Positions 16,900-25,759 of a DNA stretch of 48,375 nt are shown here, piece after piece. Position 1 is the first letter of the stretch; each line of letters opens with the position of its first letter. The notes under the pieces were generated by a model that saw only the letters and a program-made list of their open reading frames with translations, did no database searches and had not been told where the DNA came from. Position numbers and translations under genes: made by a program. The DNA is taken from contig JAITWT010000195.1 in assembly GCA_031285125.1 (NCBI GenBank), forward strand, positions 1-48,375, in the 5' to 3' direction. The stretch comes from Burkholderiaceae bacterium. Its GTDB lineage: Bacteria > Pseudomonadota > Gammaproteobacteria > Burkholderiales > Burkholderiaceae_C.

Positions 16900-17472
16900 A
16901 TGTCCCTGATCAATACCGAAGTCGTCCCTTTTCAAGCCACGGCGTTCCACAACGGCAAGTTCGTGCCGGTCAGCAATGAGAATTTCAAAGGCAAATGGTC
17001 CGTCGTCGTGTTCTATCCGGCCGACTTCACCTTCGTCTGTCCGACCGAGCTGGGTGACTTGGCCGATCACTACGCTGAATTCCAGAAGATGAACGTCGAG
17101 GTGTACAGCGTGTCTACCGATACGCACTTCACGCACAAAGCTTGGCATGACTCGTCGGAGACCATCGCCAAGGTGAACTACCCGATGGTTGGCGACCCCA
17201 GCGGCCAGCTCGCGCGCGCGTTCCAGGTGCTGATCGAAGAAGGCGGCGATGCCGGCCTGGCCTACCGCGGTACTTTCGTGATCAATCCGGAAGGCAAGAT
17301 CAAGATCATGGAGGTGCATGACAACAGCGTGGGCCGTGACGCCACCGAACTGATGCGCAAAATCAAGGCAGCGCAATACGTCGCCGCGCACCCTGGCGAA
17401 GTGTGCCCAGCCAAGTGGCAGGAAGGCGCAAAGACGCTCAAGCCTTCGTTTGACTTGGTCGGGAAAATTTGA
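16900..17472 (+). CDS. ahpC: Alkyl hydroperoxide reductase subunit C, peroxiredoxin
   Basis: A typical 2-Cys peroxiredoxin that reduces hydrogen peroxide, organic hydroperoxides and peroxynitrite in the cytoplasm and is recycled by AhpF. 190 residues, close to the usual 187. The peroxidatic cysteine is C47 in [13 protein letters not shown] and the resolving cysteine is C169 in GEVCPAKW. The GGLG-like loop appears as [10 protein letters not shown] and the C-terminal tail is full length, as in peroxide-sensitive AhpC. GAGAGGA (16886-16892) is a good ribosome binding site. An OxyR-type operator lies upstream and a terminator at 17606-17640 downstream, so ahpC may be expressed well above ahpF. 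Confidence 0.97.
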   Translation: MSLINTEVVPFQATAFHNGKFVPVSNENFKGKWSVVVFYPADFTFVCPTELGDLADHYAEFQKMNVEVYSVSTDTHFTHKAWHDSSETIAKVNYPMVGDPSGQLARAFQVLIEEGGDAGLAYRGTFVINPEGKIKIMEVHDNSVGRDATELMRKIKAAQYVAAHPGEVCPAKWQEGAKTLKPSFDLVGKI

Positions 17473-17520
17473 TTCCCCGGGTCTTTTGACTGCGTTTCGC
17501 TGGGTGTGATTCGACACTGC

Positions 17521-17590
17521 CCTTAGAACCCTGTTTACGATCTCAAAGGGCTCACGCAGAGGCCTTTGAGATCGTAAACAGGTTCTTAGG
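17521..17590. repeat. Family A repeat, copy 3 (short hairpin form)
   Basis: The left end, CTTAGAACCCTGTTTACGAT from 17522, and the right end, GATCGTAAACAGGTTCTTAG to 17589, flank only about 15 bases of loop. The arms pair over nearly 28 bases, including CTCAAAGG with CCTTTGAG; the left arm has one extra C. It appears to be a deletion form of the family without the internal palindrome. It lies between ahpC and the ahpC terminator. Confidence 0.88.
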
Positions 17591-17605
17591 GAAGGCGACA
17601 CCAAC

Positions 17606-17640
17606 GGCCCGGGTGTGCACGCTCCCGGGCCATTTGTTTT
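17606..17640 (+). terminator. Rho-independent terminator between ahpC and ahpF
   Basis: GGCCCGGG (17606-17613) pairs with CCCGGGCC (17624-17631) around a ten-base loop, followed by ATTTGTTTT. It should end or attenuate the ahpC transcript before ahpF. Confidence 0.82.
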
Positions 17641-17670
17641 CCTGCATCACAATCGAAAGGAGTCCCCGCC

Positions 17671-19251
17671 ATGCTCGACGACGCTGCCAAGGCCCAATTG
17701 GCGAGTTATCTCGAACGCATTTCGCAGCCGGTTGAAATAGTTGCCTCGCTCGACGCCAGCCCGGCTTCGGGCCAGTTGCAAGAGCTGCTCAAAGACATCG
17801 CCGATGTCTGCCCGCTGGTGAAGGTTCGTGCCGCGCGTGAGGACGACCCAAGCAGCCGGCGCAAGCCCTCGTTTCGCGTCAGCCGCCCTGGCGCAGAGAC
17901 GGGCCCGTGCTTTGCGGGGCTGCCGATGGGCCACGAATTCAGTTCGCTGGTGCTGGCCCTGCTGCAAACCGGCGGCTATCCGCCCAAGGTCGCGCCCGAA
18001 GTGCTGCAACAGATTCACGCGCTCGAGGGCGATTTTGATTTCGAGGTCTATGTCTCGCTCGATTGCCACAACTGCCCGGATGTGGTGCAGGCCCTGAATC
18101 TGATGGCGATCCAGAACCCGCGCGTCAAGATGACGATGATCGACGGCGCGCTGTTCCAGGATGAAGTCAATGCACGTGAGGTGATGTCGGTACCCACGGT
18201 CTTTCTCAATGGCGCCCCGTTCGGCCAGGGCCGCATGACGCTGGAAGAAGTTCTCGCCAAAATTGACAAAAGCGGCGTCGCGCGCGAAACACGCAAGATC
18301 GACGAGAAGCCGCCTTTCGACGTACTCATCATCGGGGGGGGCCCGGCAGGGGCGGCGGCGGCGGTCTATGCCGCGCGCAAGGGCATCCGCACGGGCGTGG
18401 TCGCGCAGCGGTTCGGCGGCCAGGTGCTCGATACGCTGGACATCGAGAACTTCATTTCGGTCCAGCGGACCCAGGGACCCGAATTTGCGCGCGCGCTTGA
18501 AGAACATGTGCGCGCCTACGACGTCGACATCATGGACTTGCAAAACGTCAAGGCCCTTGTCCCTGCGCCCGCCTCGGGCAATGGGCTGATCGAGGTGCAG
18601 CTCGAAAGCGGCGCTTCGTTACGCACCAAGGCCGCCATCGTGGCCACCGGCGCGCGCTGGCGCAATGTGAACGTCCCCGGCGAGCAGGCGTACCGCACCA
18701 AGGGCGTGGCCTACTGCCCGCATTGCGATGGCCCGCTGTTCAAGGGCAAGCACGTTGCGGTGATTGGCGGGGGTAACTCCGGCGTCGAGGCCGCGATCGA
18801 CCTGGCCGGCGTCGTCGCACATGTGACGCTGATCGAATTTGATCCCCAGTTGCGTGCCGATGCCGTGCTGCAACGCAAGCTGCGCAGCCTGTCCAATGTG
18901 GTCATCGTGACGCATGCGCAGACCAGCGAAATCACCGGAGATCAAGGCAAAGTCAACGGTCTGACCTACAAAGATCGTGCCAGCGGTGAAGTCACGCATA
19001 TCGCGCTGGCCGGTGTATTCGTGCAGATCGGCCTGGTGCCGAATACCGATTGGCTCAAAGGCACGGTTGAGTTGACCCGAACGGGCGAAATCGTCGTTGA
19101 TGCCAAAGGCCAGACCTCTGTGCCGGGGATATTTGCGGGCGGTGACGTGACGACCTCGCCATACAAGCAAATCATCATTGCTGCCGGCGATGGCGCGAAA
19201 GCCGCCTTAGGCGCCTTCGATTACCTGGTGCGCACCTCTGCGCCGGCTTGA
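17671..19251 (+). CDS. ahpF: Alkyl hydroperoxide reductase subunit F
   Basis: A flavoprotein that passes electrons from NAD(P)H through FAD and two disulfides to AhpC. 526 residues. The N-terminal double-thioredoxin-fold domain (about 1-200) carries the redox pair C132-H-N-C135 and the cis-proline segment [10 protein letters not shown]. The FAD-binding motif [12 protein letters not shown] begins near 218, the active disulfide is C349-P-H-C352, the NADH site is [14 protein letters not shown], and the end has [23 protein letters not shown] (17656-17662) is eight bases before the ATG. A repeat and a terminator separate it from ahpC, so it needs read-through or its own promoter. Confidence 0.96.
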   Translation: MLDDAAKAQLASYLERISQPVEIVASLDASPASGQLQELLKDIADVCPLVKVRAAREDDPSSRRKPSFRVSRPGAETGPCFAGLPMGHEFSSLVLALLQTGGYPPKVAPEVLQQIHALEGDFDFEVYVSLDCHNCPDVVQALNLMAIQNPRVKMTMIDGALFQDEVNAREVMSVPTVFLNGAPFGQGRMTLEEVLAKIDKSGVARETRKIDEKPPFDVLIIGGGPAGAAAAVYAARKGIRTGVVAQRFGGQVLDTLDIENFISVQRTQGPEFARALEEHVRAYDVDIMDLQNVKALVPAPASGNGLIEVQLESGASLRTKAAIVATGARWRNVNVPGEQAYRTKGVAYCPHCDGPLFKGKHVAVIGGGNSGVEAAIDLAGVVAHVTLIEFDPQLRADAVLQRKLRSLSNVVIVTHAQTSEITGDQGKVNGLTYKDRASGEVTHIALAGVFVQIGLVPNTDWLKGTVELTRTGEIVVDAKGQTSVPGIFAGGDVTTSPYKQIIIAAGDGAKAALGAFDYLVRTSAPA

Positions 19252-19431
19252 TTTGGAGGGCAGCCTACCGCCTATAGTGCAGGCGCGCTCAAGTTCAAGT
19301 GAAATAGGCCATAGGATGCACGGGGAACCCGCGCATCACGATCGGGCAGCCATGCGCGCCTTGCATGGCGTGTGACTGCTTTTTTCAGGCGTTGGTGTTC
19401 GCTTCGTTCACGCTACAGGAGACATTGCACG

Positions 19432-20271
19432 ATGACGCAACAGGAACAGCACGCCTTCGACCAAGCGATCGCGCTCATCCCCACGGGCCAGGAAGCGGGG
19501 CGCTACCGGGGCGCGACCCGCCGAGACTACTGGAACATGGTGGGCCCTTTTGGCGGCATCACAGCGGCCATCATGGCGCAAGCGGTGCTGTGCCACCCGC
19601 AACGGCTGGGCCTGCCGATCGCCATCACCGTCAACTACGCCGCGGCCATCAGCGCCGGGCCTTTCGAGGTGCATGCCACCCCCGTGCGCACCAATCGTTC
19701 ATCCCAGCACTGGAGCGTACAAATGACCCAGAACGATGCACAAGGCACGGCGCAAATCAACACCACGGCGACGCTGGTCACGGCCCTGCGGCGCCCGACT
19801 TGGAGTGAAAGCGATGTGCCCATGCCCGCAGTACCGCGCCCCGAGACACTGCGCACGATGCCGATTGGCCCCGCTGGAGTCGATTGGCTCCAGCGTTGCG
19901 AGATGCGCCCGGTCAGCGGCTTCATCCCCAAGGTTTGGGACGGCAGCGGTACCCACAGCGAAACCCTCCTCTGGCTGCGCGACGCCATGTTGCGTCCGCT
20001 CGATTTCCCCTTGCTGACGGCGATGAGCGATATGTTCTATCCCCGCGTGTGGTTGCGCCGCGCCAAGAACGTTCCCGCCGGCACGGTTTCGATCACCACC
20101 TACTTCCACGTCGACGCCGAAGGGCTGGCCCAAATCGGCCCAGGCTACCTGCTGGGCCGCGCGCAAGGGCAGCGTTTTTACAACGGTTTTTTCGACCAGA
20201 CCGCACAATTGTGGTCTGAAGGCGGCCAACTGCTGGCCACCAGCAATCAGATGGTCTATTTCAAAGCGTAG
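19432..20271 (+). CDS. TesB-like acyl-CoA thioesterase
   Basis: A 279-residue protein with the double hot-dog layout of the acyl-CoA thioesterase II family, which hydrolyses acyl-CoA to free acid and CoA. The first half has YWNMVGPFGGITAAIMAQAV (substrate loop) and LPIAITVNYAAAISAGPFEV. The second half has YPRVWLRRAKNVPAGTVSITTYFHVD and the terminal GYLLGRAQGQRFYNGFFDQTAQLW. AGGAG (19417-19421) lies ten bases before the ATG at 19432; an in-frame ATG at 19372 has no such signal and adds an Arg-rich stretch foreign to the family. The next gene, an enoyl-CoA hydratase homologue, fits a fatty-acid context. The exact substrate cannot be read from the sequence. Confidence 0.85.
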   Translation: MTQQEQHAFDQAIALIPTGQEAGRYRGATRRDYWNMVGPFGGITAAIMAQAVLCHPQRLGLPIAITVNYAAAISAGPFEVHATPVRTNRSSQHWSVQMTQNDAQGTAQINTTATLVTALRRPTWSESDVPMPAVPRPETLRTMPIGPAGVDWLQRCEMRPVSGFIPKVWDGSGTHSETLLWLRDAMLRPLDFPLLTAMSDMFYPRVWLRRAKNVPAGTVSITTYFHVDAEGLAQIGPGYLLGRAQGQRFYNGFFDQTAQLWSEGGQLLATSNQMVYFKA

Positions 20272-20632
20272 CGCGGCATGCGCTCCAGGGTGCGCCTGGC
20301 CGACACAAAAGCCGCCTGGGCTGTGGGCGCAGACGATGCCACCGGTGGCGCGATCGCTGCGCATCGAGACCGAATTCGTCGGCAGCTATTTGCCCCGCGC
20401 GCTACGCGCCCGCAGTGCAAAATTTTTGACGAGAATGCCGCAATGGCCGCCCCAATGCCCTTGATGACACTGACAATGCGCAATGTGACATTCTTCTTCG
20501 ACCTCGGCCGTCCCGCCGCTGATCTGGCCGACACACCCAGCGGCCTGCCCTTTGCGCATAAAAATCTCTGCAATTCCTACCATCCCAGTGATGGCCTTTT
20601 CCTTCTCTGTTTACAACACAAAGCCAGACGAC
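20272..20632. other. Intergenic region before the enoyl-CoA hydratase
   Basis: 361 bases. Open frames exist, including an upstream extension of the hydratase frame to 20552 and a 120-codon frame from 20278, but none looks like a known protein or has a good start signal. No repeat, hairpin or clear promoter stands out. Confidence 0.5.
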
Positions 20633-21511
20633 ATGAGTGACATTCTCGTGCACACCGAAGCCGGTGTGATGACCCTGACCTTCAACCGTCCAGACAAGAA
20701 AAATTCCATCACCGGCGCCATGTACGCCCGGCTTGCCGACGCGCTCGAACAGGCCGCACAAGATGCGGCTGTACGCGTGGTTGTCATCCAGGGCCAGGAC
20801 ACCGTTTTCAGCGCCGGCAACGACATTGGCGATTTCTTGAACCCGCTGCCCTCGGGTGCAAAAAAAGGCCGGCTCAGAAACCGCTTGATGCGCGCATTGA
20901 AACGCATTCCTGCGCCGGTCATCACCGCGCTGCGTGGCCCCGCAGCACGTATCGGCACCACTTTTCTGCTCAGGGACGCGCCCATTTACCGCTTCATGCG
21001 CGCACTCAGGGACTTCCCCAAGCCGGTGCTCGCTGCCGTGTGCGGCGCGGCGGTCGGCATCGGCACCACCTTGCTGCTGCACTGCGATCTGGTCTATGCG
21101 GGCGAGAACGCCGTTTTTTCCATGCCCTTCGTCAATCTCGGCCTGTGCCCAGAATTCGCATCCAGCCTGCTGTTGCCGCAAATGTTGGGCGCGCATCGCG
21201 CGGCCGAAGTCCTGCTGCTGGGCGAGCCCTTCATGGCCCAAACCGCGCTCGAAGTCGGCTTGGCCAACCGCGTGCTGCCCATCACCGAAGTCAACGCCTA
21301 CGCCCAGGCGCAAGCGCTCAAACTTGCCGCCAAACCCTTGTCAGCGCTGATCGAAACCAAACGGCTGCTGCGCAAGAACCAGCAACAGGCGGTATCTGGG
21401 CGCATGACGGAAGAAATCCAATCCTTCGCCCGCTTGCTCCTGTCCCCCGCCGCCCGCGAAGCATTCACGGCCTTCATGGAAAAACGCAAGCCGGATTTCA
21501 GCAAGTATTGA
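20633..21511 (+). CDS. Enoyl-CoA hydratase/isomerase family protein with internal duplication
   Basis: A crotonase-fold enzyme likely acting on enoyl-CoA intermediates of fatty-acid breakdown. 292 residues, some 36 longer than close relatives of about 255-260. The first oxyanion-hole block is FSAGNDIGDF (SAGND at 60-64), the second is VCGAAVGIGTTLLLHCDLVYA, followed by FVNLGLCPEFASSLLLP. Residues 84-119 (RLMRALKRIPAPVITALRGP...) are a diverged tandem copy of residues 120-155 (RFMRALRDFPKPVLAAVCGA...). The DNA period is exactly 108 bases (20882 and 20990) and 18 of 36 residues are identical. The extra block sits between the two oxyanion-hole segments. The ATG at 20633 starts at the family's normal N-terminus (MSDILVHTEAG). 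Whether it is still active is unknown. Confidence 0.9.
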   Translation: MSDILVHTEAGVMTLTFNRPDKKNSITGAMYARLADALEQAAQDAAVRVVVIQGQDTVFSAGNDIGDFLNPLPSGAKKGRLRNRLMRALKRIPAPVITALRGPAARIGTTFLLRDAPIYRFMRALRDFPKPVLAAVCGAAVGIGTTLLLHCDLVYAGENAVFSMPFVNLGLCPEFASSLLLPQMLGAHRAAEVLLLGEPFMAQTALEVGLANRVLPITEVNAYAQAQALKLAAKPLSALIETKRLLRKNQQQAVSGRMTEEIQSFARLLLSPAAREAFTAFMEKRKPDFSKY

Positions 21512-21538
21512 ACCTGGGAAAACCGCAGTTGAGCGCTT

Positions 21539-21725
21539 GCCTGACTCCCTCCCCCGCTGGGGTGGGGTGGAGGCCGCGCGCCGTTGGGCACGGGCGCTGT
21601 TGGGCATGGGCGCTGTCTGTATTTCCAAGCGCCGCAAGCCCCCATCCCTGCCTTCCCCCAAAGGGGGAAGGAGAAAAGCCAGCGCGCCAATTCTGTTCTT
21701 GCTGTTTTGAACGAGAAATCGAATG
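21539..21725. repeat. Family B repeat, copy 1
   Basis: The right part, from GGGGGAAGGAGAAAAGCC at 21663 to GAACGAGAAATCGAATGA at 21725, closely matches 41582-41645 (family B copy 2). The left part also matches from GCCTGACTCCCTCCCCC at 21539. About 100 extra bases separate the two parts here. Inside is the near-perfect palindrome CCTTCCCCC AAA GGGGGAAGG (21651-21671). It lies between the hydratase gene and the convergent phosphoesterase gene; its right end touches the phosphoesterase stop codon. Confidence 0.8.
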
Positions 21726-21727
21726 AC

Positions 21728-23305
21728 TTACCGCGGGATGTCAAGCGCATTCGTCAAGTCGCCCATCGCTGGCGCGCCGTTGCGCTTGAGTGCAGCGTCG
21801 CGGGCGGCCAGACCGGGCAACGCCGAGAGCGAGAAGCGGCGTGTGATCAAACGCAAGATCGAGGTCGTGTCGTATGGCGTGTGATCGACGTAGCCTTTTT
21901 TCGCGAAGGGCGAAATGATCAGCGCCGGAATGCGCGAGCCTGGCCCCCAGCGGTCGCCTTGGGGCGGCGCCATGTGATCCCAGAAGCCGCCGTTCTCGTC
22001 GTAAGTGACGATCACGACCATATGGCCCCACTGCGGGCTTTTTTCCAGGTGCGTGATCACATCGGCGATGTGCTGATCCCCTGAATCCACGTCGGTATAG
22101 CCCGGGTGTTGGCTGAGGTTGCCTTGGGGCTTGTAGAACGCAACTTGCGGCAGCGTGCCGGTATCGATGGCCTTGATGAATTCCGAGCCGTCCATGCCGC
22201 CGTCGCGCAGATGTTTCGCGCGCGCGTGCGTGCCAGGCGCATAGTTCGCAAAGTAGTTGAACGGCTGGTGGTGCGGCTGGAAGTTGGGCCGGCTCATCTT
22301 GGCGCCGTAGATCGTGCCTCCGGTATGCGTGTGCGCCGCAGCAAGCGCCGCATCCCAAGCGCCGCTGTACCAAGCCCACGATACGCCCGCTTTCGAGAGC
22401 AGCTCACCGATGGTCGGCTGCGTTTGCGGCGGCAGCGTCGTCGCCTTGGAAGGATCGGCATAGCGCGTGTCACCGCCCGGCGCGGGTCGGTTGCCGCTGG
22501 GCTGATAGGGGGGCTGCATCGTGTTGACGGCATAAAAATCGGGCGTGAGCGTGCCCGAGTTCACGTACTTCGGCGGCCCGGCAAGCGCCGAGACGGGCGA
22601 GTTCGGGGCCAGCGTGAGCGACACGCCGCCCGCATCAACGGCCGAAATCGAACCGGAAGCGGGGCTTTGGTCGGCGTGGGGGTAGTACGGCACGCAGGCG
22701 CAGATCAGCCAGATGTGATTCAGAAACGATCCGCCGAAAGCGCCCATGAAAAAATGGTCCGCAAGCGTGTACTGCTGCGCGATTTTCCAGAGCGGGAGTG
22801 TGCTGGCGTTGGGCCTGTAGTGGCCCATCACGAGGCCGCCCGAATCGGCATACGCGGCGAACATGTCGTTCTTGCCGCCATGAATCTGCACCTGGTTTTC
22901 GTAGAAACGGTGATACAGATCGCGCGTTGCAACCGACATCGGCACGTTAAAGCCGTTTGGATCGTCAATGGCAAAGGGGCTGTTGGGCAGATTCGCCGTC
23001 ATTGTCTCGGTCACTGCCGGTGTGATGCCCCTCTGCGTGAGTCCATTCCAGATCTTCGGCAGCGTCGGCAGCACCGACCCATCACGGTCAAGCTGCCGTG
23101 CGTGGGCAGCGCTCACGTCCTGCAAGCCGTCTGCCCCTGGAAAGTAGCCGTACAGGTTGTCAAAACTGCGGTTTTCCGCATAAATCACAACAATGTTATT
23201 GATCGGCGAAAGATCGGACTGCGCCTGCAGGGCGTTGCAAGCCATAGGAAGGGCGAGCATTGCAACTAGCGCTAATAGCCTCGCATGGATCGATTTTTTA
23301 TTCAT
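21728..23305 (-). CDS. Secreted phosphoesterase (phospholipase C / acid phosphatase family)
   Basis: A 525-residue exported protein of the phosphoesterase family that includes non-haemolytic phospholipase C and AcpA-type acid phosphatase. A Sec signal peptide covers about residues 1-28 (MNKKSIHARLLALVAMLALPMACNA, then LQAQSD). The mature part begins with the metal-binding block NNIVVIYAENRSFDNLYGYFPGADGL. It continues with DHFFMGAFGGSFLNHIWLICACVPYYP, VTYDENGGFWDHMAPP and RIPALIISPFAKKGYVDHTPYDTTSILRLI. The cysteine at LPMAC does not form a proper lipobox, so signal peptidase I cleavage is more likely. The ATG at 23305 begins the signal peptide; the frame extends further upstream without one. 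The gene is divergent from tolB. The substrate, phospholipid or phosphomonoester, cannot be settled from sequence. Confidence 0.88.
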   Translation of the reverse strand: MNKKSIHARLLALVAMLALPMACNALQAQSDLSPINNIVVIYAENRSFDNLYGYFPGADGLQDVSAAHARQLDRDGSVLPTLPKIWNGLTQRGITPAVTETMTANLPNSPFAIDDPNGFNVPMSVATRDLYHRFYENQVQIHGGKNDMFAAYADSGGLVMGHYRPNASTLPLWKIAQQYTLADHFFMGAFGGSFLNHIWLICACVPYYPHADQSPASGSISAVDAGGVSLTLAPNSPVSALAGPPKYVNSGTLTPDFYAVNTMQPPYQPSGNRPAPGGDTRYADPSKATTLPPQTQPTIGELLSKAGVSWAWYSGAWDAALAAAHTHTGGTIYGAKMSRPNFQPHHQPFNYFANYAPGTHARAKHLRDGGMDGSEFIKAIDTGTLPQVAFYKPQGNLSQHPGYTDVDSGDQHIADVITHLEKSPQWGHMVVIVTYDENGGFWDHMAPPQGDRWGPGSRIPALIISPFAKKGYVDHTPYDTTSILRLITRRFSLSALPGLAARDAALKRNGAPAMGDLTNALDIPR

Positions 23306-23634
23306 AGTTTCCGCTCTCGTGTTGGCGTCTTGGCCAATGAAAAAGAAGGCCTCGGGTATCTCGGCTATTGGGACCAGCGCAGTGTCCCAGTAAACTTTGA
23401 CAGAAAGATGACAGCGGGATTCACGCGTATGTGCGCGCAGGGTATGTGCGCGTATGTGTTGTGAGTGGCGTGCCAAGCAAGACGTAAACCGATCGCCGGC
23501 ACCCCCCGGTTGGTTGACGGGAGATCACGGAAAATCTCGACACACCATGCTATCCGTGTACTATTACACCTTATCGCAGCCTCGGTGCCAGGGGCTTCAT
23601 GGCTTTTTAAAGCCTCACTCGTTTTCGTTATTGC
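23306..23634. other. Divergent intergenic region, phosphoesterase and tolB
   Basis: 329 bases that must hold promoters for both genes. TCGACA (23537-23542) and TACTAT (23559-23564), 16 bases apart, are a weak candidate promoter for tolB. TTGACA occurs at 23398-23403 but lacks a -10 element at the right distance. A short interrupted repeat with GCGTATGTG and GGTATGTGCGCGTATGTG lies at about 23426-23460. No gene seen. Confidence 0.4.
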
Positions 23635-24957
23635 ATGCACAAATCCTTGTCCACGCTTTACCCTTCTTCGCTGGCGCTGACTCGCCGCAGCCTGATCACT
23701 GGCGTGGCCTGCGCTTCAGCTTTATCAACCCTCCCGGCGCTGGCGCAGTTTCGTGTTGAGGTCACCGGCGTTGGGCTCACGCAATTGCCCATCGCCATCG
23801 CGCCATTTCATGGTGAAAACCTTTCACCGCAAAAAATAGCGGCTATTGTGCAGGCCGATTTGGAACGCAGCGGACAATTCCGCGGTGTCGATGCCTCCGG
23901 CCAGGATCTGGACGAAAACTCCCGTCCCGACATGAACATGTGGCACGACCGCACGGCCGATTCGCTGGTGGTCGGCAGCGTCACCCGTCGCGGCGATGGC
24001 CGTTACGACGTGCGCTTTCGTCTTTGGGATGTGGTGCGCAGCCAAGACCTGGGGGGGCGCAGCTACACCGTATCGCAGGAGGATCTGCGCCTGGCCGCGC
24101 ACCGCATCGCCGACTATGTTTACGAAAAACTCACCGGCGAAAAGGGGGTTTTTGCGACTCGCATTACTTACGTAACCAAGTCTGGCAGTTCTTACCAATT
24201 ATGGGTGGCCGATGCCGACGGCGCAGACCCCAAAGCAGCGCTTAAAAGTTCAGAGCCGATCATTTCCCCGGCTTGGTCGTCCAACGGTTCACAGTTGGCG
24301 TACGTATCTTTCGAGTCGCGTAAACCCGTGGTTTACGTCCAAACCATACATACCGGTCAACGCCGGCTGCTGGCTAACTTCAAGGGCAACAACAGTGCGC
24401 CTGCGTGGGCGCCCAATGGGGGTTCGCTGGTCATTTCTCTGAGCCGCGACGGCGCTTCGCAGCTTTACAACATCTCCGCCGCCGGGGGGGCGCCGCGCCG
24501 TCTCACGCAAAGCCCAAGTATCGACACGGAGCCGGTGTTTTCTGCGGACGGCAGTGCGATTTACTTTACCAGTGACCGGGGGGGGTCCCCGCAGATCTAC
24601 AAGATGGGGGCGGGCGGCGGCTCCGCCCAGCGCATCACCTTCAGCGGGGAATATAGCGTCTCGCCAGCAATCAGCCCCGATGGACGCTGGTTGGCCTACA
24701 TCTCGCGTAGCGGTGGGGCGTTCAAGCTCCAAGTGATGGATTTAGCCTCCGGCAGCGTCCGCTCGATTACGGATACCACAGCGGATGAAAAACCGAGTTT
24801 CGCAGCCAACAGCAAGCTGATTTTGTATGTAACCCGGCAAAGTGGCCGCGGCGTCTTGATGGTGACCACGCTCGATGGAACGATCAAGACCCCGCTGGCC
24901 GCACGAGGAGGCGACATCCGAGAGCCTGACTGGGGCCCGTTCTTGCACCAGCAATGA
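23635..24957 (+). CDS. tolB: Tol-Pal system protein TolB
   Basis: A periplasmic six-bladed beta-propeller that binds Pal and links the inner-membrane Tol complex to the outer membrane during constriction. 440 residues. The N-terminal domain reads FRVEVTGVGLTQLPIAIAPF, followed by a VVGSV..RGDGRYDVRFRLWDV block. The propeller repeats are clear: EPIISPAWSSNGSQLAYVSFESRKPVVYV, GNNSAPAWAPNGGSLVISLS, SIDTEPVFSADGSAIYFTSDRGGSPQIYKM and SVSPAISPDGRWLAYISR. The signal peptide contains TRRSLITG (16-23) and cleaves after ALA (35-37). The twin arginine resembles a Tat motif, but Sec export is the norm for TolB. pal and cpoB follow; tolQ, tolR and tolA are not upstream. Confidence 0.96.
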   Translation: MHKSLSTLYPSSLALTRRSLITGVACASALSTLPALAQFRVEVTGVGLTQLPIAIAPFHGENLSPQKIAAIVQADLERSGQFRGVDASGQDLDENSRPDMNMWHDRTADSLVVGSVTRRGDGRYDVRFRLWDVVRSQDLGGRSYTVSQEDLRLAAHRIADYVYEKLTGEKGVFATRITYVTKSGSSYQLWVADADGADPKAALKSSEPIISPAWSSNGSQLAYVSFESRKPVVYVQTIHTGQRRLLANFKGNNSAPAWAPNGGSLVISLSRDGASQLYNISAAGGAPRRLTQSPSIDTEPVFSADGSAIYFTSDRGGSPQIYKMGAGGGSAQRITFSGEYSVSPAISPDGRWLAYISRSGGAFKLQVMDLASGSVRSITDTTADEKPSFAANSKLILYVTRQSGRGVLMVTTLDGTIKTPLAARGGDIREPDWGPFLHQQ

Positions 24958-25249
24958 TGGATCCAAGAAACGAATGGATTGTTCGGGTACACTTTTCCAG
25001 GCAGGGCTGCAAAGAGAGCGCAATGCTTGTTCATCGGTCTGGTACCATGAACGGGCGCTACAACGCGGAGGCCGCCTACAAAGGCATTTACCCTTCGAGT
25101 TGGGCGGGAATCGAGCGAGTCGGCACCTACGTCGTTTGCATGAGCGAACAACGCGGGGGTGGCTGTCGGCTCATTCTGATTGCGGCTTAATGCAAGTGTT
25201 TTGTAAACATAAATAGGTTCTAACCCTTACTTTTATCAGGAGCTTTCAC

Positions 25250-25759
25250 ATGTACAAGCGCATTCTTTATTCCTTGGCCCTCGTTGCCTTTGTTGCCGGT
25301 TGCTCGTCCAGCCCCGATCTTGCCAAAACCGACAGTGGCACGAGTACGGCCACCGATACTGGTGCGGCAACCAACGTCACTCCCGTCGCGGCTGACAACA
25401 GCTCAGAAAACGCCGCCGGTCCGGCCGGGGTCGAGCGTACGGTGTATTTCGATTTCAACAGGTACGATGTAAAGCCGGAATACCAATCGCTGATTGATTC
25501 GCATGGCAAATTCCTCAAAACCAATGCGCGGCGTCACATCCGCATTGAAGGCAATACCGATGAGCGTGGCAGCGCTGAATACAACCTCGCGTTGGGCCAG
25601 AGACGCTCGGATGCCGTGCGCCGGGGGCTGAGCCTTCTCGGGGTAAGCGACAGCCAGGTGGAAGCCGTCAGTTACGGTAAGGAACGGCCCGCTGTCGAAG
25701 GTACGGGAGAGGCTGTTTGGGCGAAGAACCGTCGCGCTGACATCGTTTATCTGCCGTGA
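25250..25759 (+). CDS. pal: Peptidoglycan-associated lipoprotein Pal
   Basis: An outer-membrane lipoprotein that binds peptidoglycan non-covalently and TolB. 169 residues. The lipobox is VAGC with the lipidated C18, followed by a Ser/Thr/Ala-rich linker (about 19-60). The OmpA-like domain has VYFDFNRYDVKPEYQSLID and the diaminopimelate-binding stretch IEGNTDERGSAEYNLALGQRRSDAVRRGL. AGGAG (25238-25242) is seven bases before the ATG. 292 bases separate it from tolB, so an internal promoter is possible. The last bases overlap the cpoB GTG start. Confidence 0.97.
   Translation: MYKRILYSLALVAFVAGCSSSPDLAKTDSGTSTATDTGAATNVTPVAADNSSENAAGPAGVERTVYFDFNRYDVKPEYQSLIDSHGKFLKTNARRHIRIEGNTDERGSAEYNLALGQRRSDAVRRGLSLLGVSDSQVEAVSYGKERPAVEGTGEAVWAKNRRADIVYLP

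Noticed and set aside
20278-20640. 120-codon open frame between the thioesterase and enoyl-CoA hydratase genes
   Set aside because: No ribosome binding site, no family similarity, and it runs into the start of the hydratase gene. Likely chance in GC-rich DNA.
22106-23269. 387-codon open frame on the plus strand opposite the phosphoesterase gene
   Set aside because: It is fully antisense to a gene with clear family motifs and a signal peptide, and its product is Arg-rich without any known domain. A codon-bias shadow.
24954-25190. 78-codon open frame overlapping the tolB stop and filling most of the tolB-pal gap
   Set aside because: Its ATG overlaps the tolB stop, but there is no recognisable domain, no ribosome binding site of its own, and the composition looks like spacer. 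It could be a small coupled gene; I cannot support it.
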